Part shown: positions 20,816-33,264 of the stretch, one piece after another
How the letters are laid out: every line of letters begins with the position of its first letter
Position numbering within the stretch: position 1 is the stretch's first letter
Assembly: GCA_963854835.1 (NCBI GenBank)
Contig: OY978525.1
Location: forward strand, 73,667,628-73,731,627
DNA from: Megamerina dolium
Taxonomy: Eukaryota > Arthropoda > Insecta > Diptera > Megamerinidae
Direction: 5' to 3'
DNA: 64,000 bases
Position numbers and translations under genes: made by a program
Notes under the pieces: model-generated
Databases searched by the model: none
What the model was told of the DNA's origin: nothing
What the model saw: only the letters and a program-made list of their open reading frames with translations

Positions 20816-21416
20816 TAATCCCCAATCACTGATGATGGTGTAGATGTTCCACCACCCGACCATAACGAAGTCAAAGAGCCCATTTTTAGGCTCAACAACA
20901 ATAAAGCTGCAGGTGCTGATGGCCTGCCTGTCAGCATGCACCAACTCATATGAAGAATATGATGGGATGAAAGCATGCCCGATGATTGGAGACTCAGTGT
21001 TCTCTGTACCGTACATAAGAAAGGAGACCCCACAATTTGCGCGAACCACCGTGGAATAAGTCTCCTGAGCATCGCATACAAGGTCCTATCGAGCGTATTG
21101 TGTGAAGGATTGAAGCCCATGCTCAACAACTTGATTGGACCTTATCAGTGTGGCTTCAGACCTAGTATATCTACCATCGACCAAATTTTCACACTGCGCC
21201 AAATCCTGGAGAAGACCCAAGAAAAACAGATCGACACACACCACCTATTTGTTGATTATAAAGCCGCTTTCGACAGTCCGGTAAGGGATTACCTCTACGG
21301 AACAATGTCTGAGTACGGTATTCCTGCAAAGCTCATTCGACTTTGTAGAATGACACTGCATAACTCCCGTTGTGCAGTGAAAATTGGGAAGGACCTCTTT
21401 GCACCGTTTAATACCG
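20816..21416 (+). pseudogene. RTE-like LINE copy 2, 5' part of RT
   Basis: Readable motifs: ITDDGVDVPPPDHNEVK, NNNKAAGADGLPVSMHQL, then an open frame (20975-21421) with SMPDDWRLSVLCTVHKKGDP, GISLLSIAYKVLSSVLCEGL, GPYQCGFRPSISTIDQIFTL, HHLFVDYKAAFDSPVRDY (first catalytic Asp in FVDYKAAFD) and IPAKLIRLCRMTLHNS. It is interrupted at 21416 by a minus-strand LINE insertion and resumes at 22639. This is the best preserved RT palm start of the three copies. Confidence 0.8.
21281..21416 (+). repeat. 136-bp flanking direct repeat, left copy
   Basis: Starts GTAAGGGATTACCTCTACGG and ends CGTTTAATACCG, exactly next to the inserted LINE. The same 136 bp, with about 11 mismatches, lies at 22639-22774 on the other side. 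Confidence 0.85.
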
Positions 21417-22638
21417 TTTAGTCGTCTGTAGGACATAAACCTAATATTACATAACATAAAATACTACATTCCAATTATTATTTCCAATTATTATTTATTA
21501 TTTATCAATATTTTATATATTAACACATGCACTATAACACATACTCATTCAATATTAATTTTCTATACGTCAAAACACCAATGATAAATTTAACTAAACC
21601 TTCCCAACCAACTTCTTTTGTCCCATTTAATACGTCAATTATTTCCGCTAAATCTAAACTATATTTTCCAAAATATCTATATCTAATTCGTTTGAGTATT
21701 GGACATTTTCCCAAAAAGTGTGTAATATTCTCCATTTCGTTCAAATTACAAAGAGTGCAGCTGAGATTCCTATGTCCGCCAAGGTAAATTTAATCGCATC
21801 TGGCTTTAAAAATCCACATTATTTTGTATGCGTCCATATTATCATTTAAATAACCTTTACTAACACAGTGATCCAGATCTTTATACAAACGAGAACTGTT
21901 AAATATTCTTTCCAACATTTTCTCTTTATTTTTAGTGTTTAAGTTTTCTAGTATCAACCTTACATTTTCTTTCTATATTACATTATTTTCTGTTGCCCGT
22001 TCCCAATTAATATTAAAACTCTCTCCTAAACCCTGTATTGCCTTCGCCCAAAATATTTGTTTTGCTAATACCCTTTTAGTTAGTATATGTGGTAGTCTGT
22101 CATTTTTGTATTCGAATAATGTTTTATAAATGTATTCTAAGTGCAGTTCAAGAGTGTATAGATGGCTGTTTGGTATATTTGTTTCTAAAAGAAGGCAATA
22201 AAATGGCGTATTGTCAGGAAGACGCAATATTCTCTTTAGAAAATCCATTAGTACTTTGTCGATTTCGTCGAACATTGCAAAACCCCAAACCTGCGCTGCA
22301 TAGCTTTGCACTGCTCTCACTACAGCTAAAAACAATTTCCACTTTGCAGACATTTTTATCTGGTTGTTAGTTAAAAATGCTCGCCAGGTCGCGTTTATAC
22401 TATTCTTTGCTAAACTACTTCTGTTCTCTACATGCCTTTTGAAACATAGCTGCGGTGTCAATATTACTCCCAAATAATTGTCATTTAAATATAGTGAAAA
22501 CAGTAATGGAGACATTAAGCAACCTTGTTTTACACCCGAAGAAATATTAAATTTGTCTGATATAGCATCCCCCGTCCATATAACAGAATTCGTGTTCAAA
22601 TATATTTGTTCTATAAAGTTTACCATTTTTGTTGAAAC
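21417..22638 (-). mobile_element. Jockey-superfamily LINE, 5'-truncated and internally deleted
   Basis: Minus-strand frames: MVNFIEQIYLNTNSVIWTGD, then the RT motif SGVKQGCLMSPLLFSLYLND, joined by a deletion of the YADD region to NYLGVILTPQLCFKRHV, VVRAVQSYAAQVWGF, LKRILRLPDNTPFYCLLLET and LHLEYIYKTLFEYKNDRLPH. Near the 3' end a CCHC-type end domain, CTLCNLNEMENITHFLGKCP, lies at 21700-21775. The 3' UTR is AT-rich and no poly(A) tail is visible. The last codons of the open frame at 22797-22639 are read from the RTE flank, not from this element. Confidence 0.75.
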
Positions 22639-22774
22639 GTAAGGGATTACCTCGACACAACAATGTCTGAGTTCGGTAATCCTGCAAAGCTCATTCGACT
22701 TTGTAGAATGACACTGCATAACTCCAGTTCTGTAGTGAAAATTGGGAATGACCTCTCCGCACCGTTTAATACCG
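22639..22774 (+). repeat. 136-bp flanking direct repeat, right copy
   Basis: The partner of 21281-21416, of identical length and about 92% identity. It is closer than the left copy to the RTE sequence at 37 kb. Confidence 0.85.
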
Positions 22775-23520
22775 AACGGGGTTTCAGACAAGGTCATTCG
22801 TTATCGTGCGACTTCTTCATTCTTATTATGGAGAAAATAATACGAGCTGCTGATCTACGACATAATGGCACTATCTTCGACAAAAGTGTCATGCTTTTAG
22901 CGTATGCGGATGATATTGACATAATCGGCATGAACACGCATGCAGCATTCTCAGATTTGGAAAGAGAATCGCATCGAATGGTCTCACCATGAACGAGGGC
23001 AAGACGAAGTACCTAGTATCAACAAACAAAGATTCCTAGCATCTTGGACAGCACGTGACTGTTGTTAACTACGCTTTTGAAGTAGTGAAGGACTTTATTT
23101 ATCTTGGAACCAGCAATAACACTAGTATTGACGCTAGCCTGGAGATATTGCGAAAGATCACTCTTGCTAATAGGTGCTACTTTGGGCTAAGTAAGCAATT
23201 GAGAAGTCGTACCCTCTCTCGAGCAACGAAAACCACACTCTACAAGTCTCTCATCATGCCTTTCCTTTCATATGGCGCCGAAGCTTGGACAATTTCCACC
23301 TCAGATGAGAGAAAGCTCGGAGTTTTCGAAATAAAAGAAGGTGTTATATTCGGAACCCGCTGGTGGATAACGTAGAAGAGGAAGACCTAGCATCCGGTGG
23401 AAGAATCAAGTACTGGAGACCTTGTCAGCCCTTGGAATTTCTAACTGGCACCAGCTAGCGAAGGAAAGAGCTGGCTGGCTAAGCATGCTAGATTCAGGCT
23501 AAATCGATTTTCGTTTGTAA
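22639..23520 (+). pseudogene. RTE-like LINE copy 2, 3' part of RT
   Basis: Continues the RT with MSEFGNPAKLIRLCRMTLHN, FNTERGFRQGHSLSCDFF, MEKIIRAADLRHNGTI and the catalytic LLAYADDIDIIG (about 22890-22930), then VVKDFIYLGTSNNTSIDASL, ITLANRCYFGLSKQLRSR and LSYGAEAWTISTSDERK. An internal deletion after KLGVFEIKE (23330) removes the FGPICVGGEYR block. It ends near 23520 without the repeat tail. Confidence 0.8.
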
Positions 23521-24500
23521 TAAAAAATTTTCATCGCAGGCTATCCTCTCATTTTTGATTTAAAGTTCTGGATATCTCGGTAATTATATCAGCTCCAATA
23601 TACATAATTTTAATCCCAGTAATGTTAAAAGAACATTTCTTATTTTCGTAAATTGCTGTGATTCAAACTATTACTAATTACTGCACACGCCTTAGTTTCA
23701 TAAAAATATTAAGTACCGCTTATGTTTCACCTTTTGCGATTTAGCACATGTTTTACCCATCTACATATTGTAAATATTCGGGCGTGGTAAAATAAAAACA
23801 CTAGTCTAGGAGTAAATCTATACTTACTGTCGTGAACGTAAGAAACTTTGAAAATTGAAATAAAATCTTTGGTAAACTGTTTAACCAAAGTGTTTTTACT
23901 TTCTAATTACCGACACTCAACTTGATTTAATCGGGTTATTTTAGGTACTTGCTTGCGCTCAATACGAAATACTGACAAAAAATTATGTTTTCTGTCGCGA
24001 ACGTACGATTCGAACATAGATAAGAAGCAAAATCAAAATTTACCGTTGATCGATCTTTGTTTAGTCTCTTGTTATTTGATATTAATAAAGATTATGTAGC
24101 AAAAGTGCAACCATAACATAAGTTATGCATATAAATAATCAAAGAGAAAAAATGCCTTTAAGATTAGCTAAAAGTAAACAAATAAGTTTTCAGGTTAAAG
24201 GCAAATTTTTTCATGAAAATAACTGAAATAAGTTATAAAACTATTTTTTTTTATAAAAATTTAGACATTTTTGTATAATTATATTAAAGAAAATTTTAGG
24301 TTATTAACATTTTAGTTTACGGTAATGAATGAATATTCTGCGGAAATGCCCATATTGTGTTTTATTTTCTATTATTTCTATTGTTTAATTCTATTTGTTT
24401 AATATATTTGTATTTGTAACACGAATATGCGTGTTACAGTATTCTTGTAATTTTTATTAATCAACTGACAAAGTGCAAAAATATAATGATGTTATCTTTC
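23521..24500. other. no recognised feature
   Basis: About 1 kb of AT-rich non-coding DNA with no ORF above 60 codons and no visible repeat. Confidence 0.4.
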
Positions 24501-24725
24501 ATCAAATTTCCGAGCACTCCTGTACAATGGACACAGGTTGCTGACCGTTTTGACCAGCATGTCAATTTCCTAATTGCTGTAGGACCATCATCGTCTTTTT
24601 AATTTAACGTCGTAATACGATTCTCGTGATGTTGATGGGGTTGGCTGCGGATCGTCAGACTCCACATTTATTTCTGCGTCACACGGGGAACAAGATGATA
24701 ACGACAATGACACAGATAGTAGTTA
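24501..24725 (+). pseudogene. PIF/Harbinger-like transposase relic, tentative
   Basis: The plus strand encodes STPVQWTQVADRFDQHVNF followed by a decayed PNC-R-I segment, and later DVDGVGCGSSDSTF. These resemble the WxxVAxxFxxxWNFPNCIGAIDGKH and DVGxxGxxSDGGVF motifs of HARBI1-type transposases, with the middle deleted and frames broken. The match is short, so the call is tentative. Confidence 0.4.
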
Positions 24726-25269
24726 ACCACTAATAAATAATATATATTTATATACAATTTATACAATCATATATATACTAAGCTTTGCTAAATTTGATGT
24801 TGTGTTGGCCTCAATTTGTACCGTCGGCTCAAAAAATTTATTTAGGATAAACATATTATTATTTTTGCGTTGGAGAGAAAAAATGGAAGCTCTTAACATA
24901 GATTCAATTTTTGGAGAAAATATTTGGTTTTTCTTCAGAGACATTCAAGAATAAATATTAAAGTTTATTTTCTCTCGTTACTTCTTCAGAAAAAAAAATT
25001 TTTTTTTGCCCAACTGCGACGAATTTCATTTTCGTTTGATACCCATATCATTATACTGAGTGAAATATAAAAATAAAAATACATTTTTCTTCTGAAAAAA
25101 GGTAGGCTATTGTGGAAATCGATTTCTCAAAAATATGACATGATACAGCCGATGGTACCGATCAACTCAGAAGGCTTGCCCCTAACTTTGATAAACGTTG
25201 ATAAATTTATCGACTGCAATAGTGATGCTAATGTTGCTCTAGCAATTATCATCAATATCACAAGCGAAT
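24726..25269. other. no recognised feature
   Basis: AT-rich. A 64-codon plus-strand ORF at 25110-25304 has no recognisable motif. Confidence 0.35.
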
Positions 25270-25693
25270 TTACGCGGATAAATACTTATTCCTATATTCG
25301 GTGAAAAGAAAATTCCACCTGCCATCCCTTACTTCAAATTCTTGCACCAGCCTCTTCGATAGCTCACATATCCACTTTTCCTGCAATTTTCGCACCCGCT
25401 TCTTCGTTCCGATGGTGTTACTGCTTGGGCATACGAAAATTGATGAATTATTGGAATCCATTACTTCATACATATTTTGAAACTGAAAAGCAGCTTGGAA
25501 AAAATTAATACATAAACTTTTAAAAAAATATTGCAAACTTTACCTTTGATATGAAAATTTGTGCAGAAGATACACAGCTGTTCGTTCGGCAAACGAAACT
25601 TATTGCCAACATGTTGGAAAATTCATTTTGGGTGTCAAATGTTGCCACATCGGTTGGCAAACTTAAATTTGATTGTTTTCGCTTGGCTGCCAT
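25270..25693 (-). CDS. candidate two-exon small gene, function unknown
   Basis: Exon 1 (25693-25544, 50 codons) starts MAAKRKQSNLSLPTDVATFD. A 61-bp intron with GTAAAG donor (25543) and TTTTCAG acceptor (25484-25483) is in phase 0 on both sides. Exon 2 (25482-25270) encodes FQNMYEVMDSNNSS ... TKKRVRKLQEKWICELSKRL and RWNFLFTEYRNKYLSA, then a stop. The predicted protein is 120 aa: basic, mostly hydrophilic, with no signal peptide. The WNFLFTEYRNK end faintly recalls MADF/SANT-type domains that accompany Harbinger elements, one of which may lie nearby; this is weak. An intron of typical fly size with matched phase is the main support. It could also be a chance reading. Confidence 0.35.
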
Positions 25694-25830
25694 TTTATAT
25701 GACCGTGTGTAGTCATATAAGACAACAAACGCAAACAAAACCATTCGACAACCCGTTTTCTTTAAAATATGACCTACTGAAAACCAAGCATTACAAGCAT
25801 ACATTAATTTCCTTGAATAATATCATCATA

Positions 25831-27422
25831 CCTTAGGGAAATAAGAATATGTGCATTATTGCTTTTACCGCTATCTCTTCTCTTTGTAACGGTATATTTT
25901 TTTTGGGTACGAAAGTTTTGTTTTGTTATATGCAATGTTTCAGTGCGCTATGCAAAAGCTTCCTTTGATCTTCATACTTTGTACCGTTATCATCAATTTG
26001 TGTTGTGTCGTGATTTGCTTAGGAAATAAGTATATGTGCAAAGAGAGATTAGTATGAATTGGAATGCGAACAAGTTGTGTAAAGTGAACAAGTCATATTT
26101 TTTCAATTAGAAGCACGTAAGTAAAAGTAGTGTGCACAACACTATATTCACAACAAAAGTTATTTTTTGTGTGGAATGCCACGTGCAACACATTTGTCAG
26201 AGGAGGAGCGCGGATTGATAAAGGGTTTAAGTGAAGCTGGTGCAAAAATTGCCGATATCGCTGCTAGAGTAAAGCGGCATAGAAATACGATTTCAAATTT
26301 CCTTAAAAACCCCGATAGTTATGGCGAGATTAAGCGCTGTGGCAGACCGACTAAAATCGATGAACGGTGTAAGCGGGAAATTCGCCGATTAGCAGTCCAA
26401 AAAAGTATGTCCTGCATGGAGATAAAAGGACATTTAGGCCTTAGCGTCTCAAGAAGAAGAGTCCATCAAGTCTTGGCCGAAAATAAAATGATTAGGTATG
26501 ATTCTCGAGAGCCTGTACCCAAATTGCTGAAACGCCACATAAGCGCTCGTTTGGCATTTGCAGAAAAACTTAAATTTTGGGATGATGAGTTCAAAAACAT
26601 AATATTTTCTGATGGAAAAAAATTCAACTTGGACGGTCCTGATGGCTGACATAAGTACTGGCGCGATATAAAGCAACCCCGCCAAACTCGTCATAAGCGA
26701 AATCAAGGTGACGGATCACTGATGATTTGGGCTGCTTTTGGGTATGCTTGAAAGTCTCCGCTTTGCTTCATTCCAACCAAAACAAATGCGGATATTTATG
26801 TGCAAATGTTGGACGATGTGCTCGTTGAATTTGCTGGGGACCTGTACGGAGATGATTGGATCTTCCAGCAGTACAACGCCCCAATTCATACGGCACGCAC
26901 AACAAAATAGTTTTTTTTAAGCCAGGAACATACCTGTTTTGGAGTGGCCAGCGATCAGCCCGGACCTGAACCCAATTGAGGACCTGTGGGGGATACTTTC
27001 AAACAAAATTTATAAGAATGGCCGGCAGTTTGAGACAATTAAACAGCTCAAAGAAGCTTTACTTTATGAGTGGAGTCAAATAAGTCCCTTAACTTTGAAA
27101 CAATTGGTTGACTCCATACCAAACAGAATTACTCAAGTGTTTATTCAAAAAGCAAAACATATTAATTACTAAAAACCAACCAAAAAATTGATTTGAATAA
27201 CATTAATTGAATAAATGTCATTATGCACATATACTTATTTCCTAAGATGTATTATTATTTAGTTTTCTATTTTCTGTTGTAAAAGCATATTGAAATGAAG
27301 TTGCTTAGTTTTTTGTTACTATTCATTAATACTATTGAGTAATAAAAATTTGAATACATTCCGATTGTTTCCAGTTGTTTTATCTCAAATTAAGTGATGC
27401 ACATATACTTATTTCCCTAAGG
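25831..27422 (+). mobile_element. Tc1-like (Tc3-like) transposon, complete, IR/DR ends
   Basis: Flanked by TA on both sides (25829-25830, 27423-27424). Four copies of a 23-26-bp binding-site-like repeat (CTTAGG[G]AAATAAGTATATGTGCA) are arranged as outer left 25831-25856, inner left 26018-26040, inner right 27224-27246 and outer right 27397-27422, with the right pair inverted. The spacers between outer and inner sites are not similar, so selection appears to have kept only the sites. It carries one broken transposase gene. Confidence 0.9.
26176..27172 (+). pseudogene. Tc1-like transposase, inactivated
   Basis: Begins MPRATHLSEEERGLIKGL, a Tc3-like N-terminus, with HTH-like segments IADIAARVKRHRNTISNF and SMSCMEIKGHLGLSVSRRRVHQ, the GRPTK motif, and the first catalytic Asp in IIFSDGKKFNLDGPDG. 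A TGA at about 26647 replaces Trp. Beyond it come GDGSLMIWAAFG, a frameshift near 26740, DDWIFQQYNAPIHTARTT where the second catalytic Asp of QQDNAPIHT is Tyr, another frameshift near 26910, and the final PDLNPIEDLWGILS with the Glu of DD34E. It ends AKHINY at 27172. Several independent lesions make it inactive. Confidence 0.85.
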
Positions 27423-27516
27423 TACACATATGATGATGAAGGTAAAATAACGGTAAGGCTTGTTGACTAATACAAAAGCACAAGCACATGACATACATAT
27501 ATATTTATCATACATA

Positions 27517-29173
27517 CACTTAGCAGAAAAAGTGTACGTACAAGAAGTAAACAATTCTTCACTGCACTAAATACCAATAAGGAAATAATTTTTCTCAAAA
27601 GAAATTATTTTTTATTTAAAGGTTAGAGTATTATGTACACTTTAAGCCTAAATACATTAAATTATAATGTACAGAAAAATTATGAGAAATAAAAGAATTC
27701 AAAAGCACCTGTTAATTGGTCAGAAAAAGTCTACGTACAAAGATAAGATTATATGATAAATTATTGTTTTTTGTGGGTTTTTGAAAAGATTAGTAGCTGG
27801 TTGGGTAGCCTTTCCGTTTTAGGACTTCTTGCAATCGGTTTGGCATAGACCTGACTAACTTAAAAGTGTCCTCCGTTGAAATTTTGTGCAACTCATCTAA
27901 AATCACATTTTTAAGCATTTGCTTGGAGGTGATGGTGTGCTGCCTTATCCTGCACTCAAGTAAATCCCACAAATGTTCAATAGGATTAAGCTCAGGTGAT
28001 TGTGGAGGGGTCTTGCATTGATGCGGGACATTATATAATATCTGAAGCTTCACATTATGGGCAGTATGCTTCGGGTGGTTATCCTATTGAAAGTGCCAGC
28101 CAGAACCCAGGACGAGATTTTCAGCACTCTGCTTCAAATGTTCTTTTAAAATATTTAAATGAGCTCTCTGATCAATAATTGACTCAATGAACACCAAATT
28201 GATGACTCCATTGGCAGCCATACATCCCCACACCATAATACCACCTCCGCCATGTTTAACCGTGCTCACAAGATTTGCGCATGAAGGGCTGTGTATGGTT
28301 TCCGCCACACAAGCTGACGACCTTTAATACCAAACAGGCAAAACTTGCTCTCATCTGAGAATAGCACCTTCTCCCAGAACTGGCGGCTTATTTATATATT
28401 GTTTGGCAAAAGAAATTCGTTTTTGTCGGTTTATGAGCGAAAAAAACGGCTTCCTGCACGCTAAGCGGCCACGGTAGTTACCTTTTTTTTAAATTTTGCG
28501 CACGGTGTCGTTATGCATAGTTTTGTTAAACTGTTCCTTAACATTTTGAGCAATTTTCATTGCGGTCAGTCGAGGATTATCCTGAACAAGCCGCAAAACA
28601 CATATTTTTTCGCATTGGGTCAGAATAGGAGGTCGTCCTGAACGCGGTTGCCACACGAAAGTACCAGTTTTTTGAAATTATTCATCAACACTTGAACTGT
28701 GGGGTGCGCTCTCCCAAGGGTTTCAGCAATTTCATGGAAAGTTTGGCCTTCTTTCCATAATTTTATTATAATTTTCCGTTCTTCAGCTCCAATTTCCTTT
28801 TGAATTCGTCTTTATTAAACTTCTTGAAATAGATTATTCAAAACACAAAATCGAACCACGATACGTATTAAATATAGAACTTATGAAAAAAAAAACTTTT
28901 GATGGCACGAGTGATCGAGCAAATGAGCGGGGAAGTCCCGTTTTCGTTTCTGTACGTAGACTTTTTCAGACCAATTAACAGGTGCTTTTGAATTCTTTTA
29001 TTTCTCATAATTTTTCTCTACATTATAATTTAATGTATTTGGGCTTAAAGTAAACATAATACTCTAACTTTTAAATAAAATATAATTTCTTTTGAGAAAA
29101 ATTGTTTCCTTATTGGTATTTAGTGCAGCGAAGAATTGTTTACTTCTTGTATGTACACTTTTTCTGCTAAGTG
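27517..29173 (-). mobile_element. Tc1-like transposon with 229-bp inverted repeats
   Basis: Flanked by TA (27515-27516, 29174-29175). The left repeat 27517-27745 and right repeat 28945-29173 are close inverted copies. Each contains an outer and an inner direct repeat: CAGAAAAAGTGTACGTACA at 27524-27542 and CAGAAAAAGTCTACGTACA at 27721-27739, with partners at 28951-28969 and 29148-29166. This is the classical IR/DR layout. It contains one inactive transposase gene on the minus strand. Confidence 0.9.
27790..28860 (-). pseudogene. Tc1-like transposase, inactivated
   Basis: Reading down the minus strand: EERKIIIKLWKEGQTFHEIA (HTH, about 28790), several stops and frameshifts, VLFSDESKFCLFGIKGRQLV with catalytic Asp (about 28340), a frameshift to NLVSTVKHGGGGIMVWGCMA (28270), GWHFQ-stop-DNHPKHTAHNVK where a TAG replaces Gln just before the second catalytic Asp (28085), and PPQSPELNPIEHLWDLLE with the Glu (28000). 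The C-terminus is RLQEVLKRKGYPTSY, a normal Tc1 ending. All three catalytic residues remain but the frame is broken several times. Confidence 0.85.
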
Positions 29174-29688
29174 TATGTATATAAAGTACAGCCATATGTA
29201 TGTATTATATATGTAAATATACCTTGAGTAAAATGCAAGTGCCGCTGTGGTGTTGCGCATGCGTAGAATTCTCGAGCATCCTTATAACTAAAATTTCACC
29301 CGACGGTGTGTGACAAAATGTTAAATTGCACTCATCGCGATAAGAGGCGAAAACTATTTGACAATTTAATGTCAGACATAACGTCGTCGCATTAGCTAGT
29401 CACTTGATATCCACAATTCGTCAGCATGAACTCAGCACTGTAATTATAAGTCCATTACGGCACTACAGCAATCAACATCAGACTGGCAACAGGTCGACTC
29501 TAAGGGTAAAAGCATGCGCAAAGGTACATGCAAAACTACAAAACAATCAACAATTAAGAGTATGTATAATAATATCGAATGCGATTTGAAAGGTGCAATT
29601 CGGTGCAATGCAACATTAGGTCCTTTTTGTTGATAATCAGGACAACGCTACGTTGTCAATATGAATATTTTATACTTTATATATACAA
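29174..29688. other. no recognised feature
   Basis: Non-coding sequence of moderate GC around 29240-29500 with no assignable motif. Confidence 0.35.
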
Positions 29689-30091
<403 letters not shown>

Positions 30092-31844
30092 AGCCGGAGT
30101 TGTGGTTGCATCATCAATGATTGGCACTTGCCGCACTTGAAATAGGGATGATTTAGTTGATGCACAGGATAATGCGGGTCAATTTCGCTAATGTACAGGA
30201 GGCCATTAGGTGCAGGTGATACAGTTTTACGGCATTCAATTCAGTGTCCAAAAATATAAAAAGAAAACTTGTATAACGATAGAGAATAAGCATTATGTAA
30301 AAGCGAAGGCAAACTGCGGAAGTATACGAGTTAACGCGTTTTACGTTTTCGCATGCACAGCATCCGTTCCTTAACTATGCTATCGGTGTACTGCAATATT
30401 AAGAGCTCATTACGAAATGCACATTTGATGGATTCTCCTTATTATTAACACTGATCATCAAATATAGCCATTAGATGTGCGTATTCACATTATATGTACA
30501 TACATATATCATTAATTTACCACACTCTGTTGCCAAGAACTACTGACTGCAGAACAAATGTGCATTTCCGTTTTGAACCCTAAATTTTATATGACTGAGC
30601 TGTGCAACGACATCATTAAGAATGGTAACGAATTCACACTGGACGAAAAAGTACACGAGTAACATTGCCTAATTACGTATGGTAGTTATACGAATTTAGT
30701 AACCATGCTTTACTTAAATATAATAGCCGTGTTTTATTCGTGAACTCCCTATTTTAATGCGAATAAAATGTCAGAGTTATTTTTATTTCTGATTTTATAT
30801 TAGGAGTGACGTTACAAAATATGGTAAATCAATATCTCAAAATTGTTGGCAAGTCGATAAAGTTTTTAACGCTAGGTGCTATGTGTTTACTTAATTTTGA
30901 GACGATTTTATGTTTTATTCTCCAATTTTATTATGAACAAAAAAGTTTATTTTCAGATTTCAGTGAATATTCAGGTAGATTTTAGTTTGGCGAATACAAA
31001 AATAGCTGAGCAAATATTTTTTCTTTTGCCACATATTATTTGAACTAACAAACTTTTTGTAAGAGCAAACACCTAATATGGCAGGAGAGACCATCTGAAA
31101 TAGTCAAAAGTCTCAAAATTTATATATTGTATATTATATTAATAAAACAAATACTAACCATGTTTGATTTACCTTTTCAAAAACAAGAATTGTCCAAAAG
31201 CGAAATTTTATTTTAAATTGTTTTCTTTTCATGCCAAATTATAAACAAAGTTGTAATGTATTTTCTGCTTTATAAAACAAATGTTTACTCAAAACGTTTT
31301 CAATACAGTTTCAGACTTTCGAAACCGGAATTTTATGTATCTCTCATTTACAATTTAATATGTACGTGGAAACCGTTTGTTCTTAATATTTTACTAAAAA
31401 TATTTGTAGTAGGATTTTTCCCATTCAGACAAAAAATTTGTTTGCATTGGCCCGAAAAATAGAAAATTTTAATATTTTTATGAAATTACCCCTTTTACCC
31501 TTTATCACTTGTTCATACCATCTGTTGTTAAGGCTCATCATCAATATGAACTGTTGTTATATACAAAATATATAAGTGCAAGTTTTGAAAATTTGATTTA
31601 ATCGAATAAGTGTTTTTAAAATATTGCTAATGCAATTGTAAAATTAGGAAGCTCATAAAATGATCGCAATCATTTACCCTCCTTCGCAAAAAGATTTATA
31701 ATTTATTATGTTTTTCACGTAGAATTCTCAAAAATATTTCATGCATTCTTTCTTTTTCTACGGTACATCAAACAAAACAAATGCATTCTCTTCGTTTTCA
31801 ATCTTCTTTACTTAAAGTTGAGTTTGCTGTAGAAAATAAAATAT
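30092..31844. other. unassigned 1.75 kb
   Basis: AT-rich. No ORF over 70 codons, no transposon ends and no RNA gene seen. Confidence 0.4.
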
Positions 31845-31846
31845 GT

Positions 31847-32163
31847 AGCACTTAAAAGCCCCGAAGGGCCCTTTGGCCGAGCTTCGCTTCCAGTACTCTT
31901 GTACCTGTTAAATTTGGACAGTGTTGGGACCTACTTATATTTTAGCGGGTTTCGAACTGCAAAAATTCTTTCGACATCACTTTTTCTGAGCTTTGTCACA
32001 TAGTTCTTTTAGAAGCTTTTCTATTCCAAATTGTTACTGCCGGAAGAATTGCCAGTTGGTTGCCGACAGGTGGGTACCATTCGAAAGAAAAATCTTTTCG
32101 ATATCAAGTTTGTCATGCTTCAGACGGAATGCCAACTCACTATACATTGACATACCGCACCCG
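31847..32163 (-). repeat. tRNA-derived SINE, long form, damaged head
   Basis: On the minus strand it begins GGGTGCGGTATGTCAATG, a damaged tRNA-like head with an internal deletion that removes the B box. Next come ATATCGAAAAGATTTTTCTT, CCACCTGTCGGCAACCAAC, GGCAATTCTTCCGGCAG, AGCTCAGAAAAAGTGATGTC and the GC-rich tail GAAGCTCGGCCAAAGGGCCC, TTCGGGGCTTTTAAGTGC. Confidence 0.8.
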
Positions 32164-33264
32164 CTGTAGAAAATACATTTGATAATTTGAAACGAAATGT
32201 CAAAATAAATTATTTTCGTTTACTTTACTGAGGAAGTTTTGTAGACTTGTGGAAACTTTATTATAACCTTTCACGAAACGAAATAAATGGTCATATATGT
32301 ATTTCGTTAGAAGGTTTCAAATGATTTAAATATAAGCAATGATGTACATAAGTATTTGAAAACGTTTATTTATAATTTTAATAACATTATGTATTGTTGA
32401 TTTCAGTAATGGAGGAATACAAACATTTATAAACTGGTAGGCCAGTAAAATATTCGAAAATTTCTTATTTCTCATTTAGGATTGAATTTAATTTAATTTT
32501 TTCACAGATTGTCAAAAATGATATTGACTCTTACTTCTACGCCGAAAAGGAAAATATGCCAAGTCTACAAAAAATAAATTATTATCTACAGCATACTCAG
32601 CTTAAAACAGCGACAGTTAAATAAATTTATTTGTATTTTCTGATTATTTCACCAAAAAAATCATGAAGGCAAATATTTCTTCAATTGTGGCCGTTATGTA
32701 ATAGTGTTTGCCACCAATTGTATTGGGAGTCGTTTGCAAACTATTCATGGAAGCAGAAGAATGCAAATAATATTAGCGGAATACAAAATTTTCGTAGCCA
32801 TAAGTTTGATTCAATAAGAGTTGATTTAATTTTACACTTAATATACCCAAATAAATTTAAAATATAACAAATTCTGATTATTTAATTGATGAAGTGTTTC
32901 AAAAATAATAAAATACTTTTATTGCAAAATTACCCATTTTCCTTTTCCTCTTAATTATAAAAAGTTTGACGTTTAAATAAAACGATATCGAAAGGAAACG
33001 CATAGTTTAAAAATTGAAGATAATTGGTAGCACTGAACCTAGCGACCATGCTAAGTTTTTAACGTATAAAGTCATATCCGCTAACGAGTGTCGAATAAAT
33101 CACGGCTAACAATCAAGTTCCTTTTGATAGCTTTGTATCTTAGCAACATTCTAAGTATACAATTACAAACAGTTATGGCTGTTGGCTAAAACAAGGTTAA
33201 TATTGATATGAATTTGCATTTTGCCAAATTTATTTTGTTGAAAACTTTCCTAAAAATCGAACTG
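32164..33264. other. unassigned 1.1 kb
   Basis: AT-rich non-coding DNA. No feature recognised. Confidence 0.4.
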
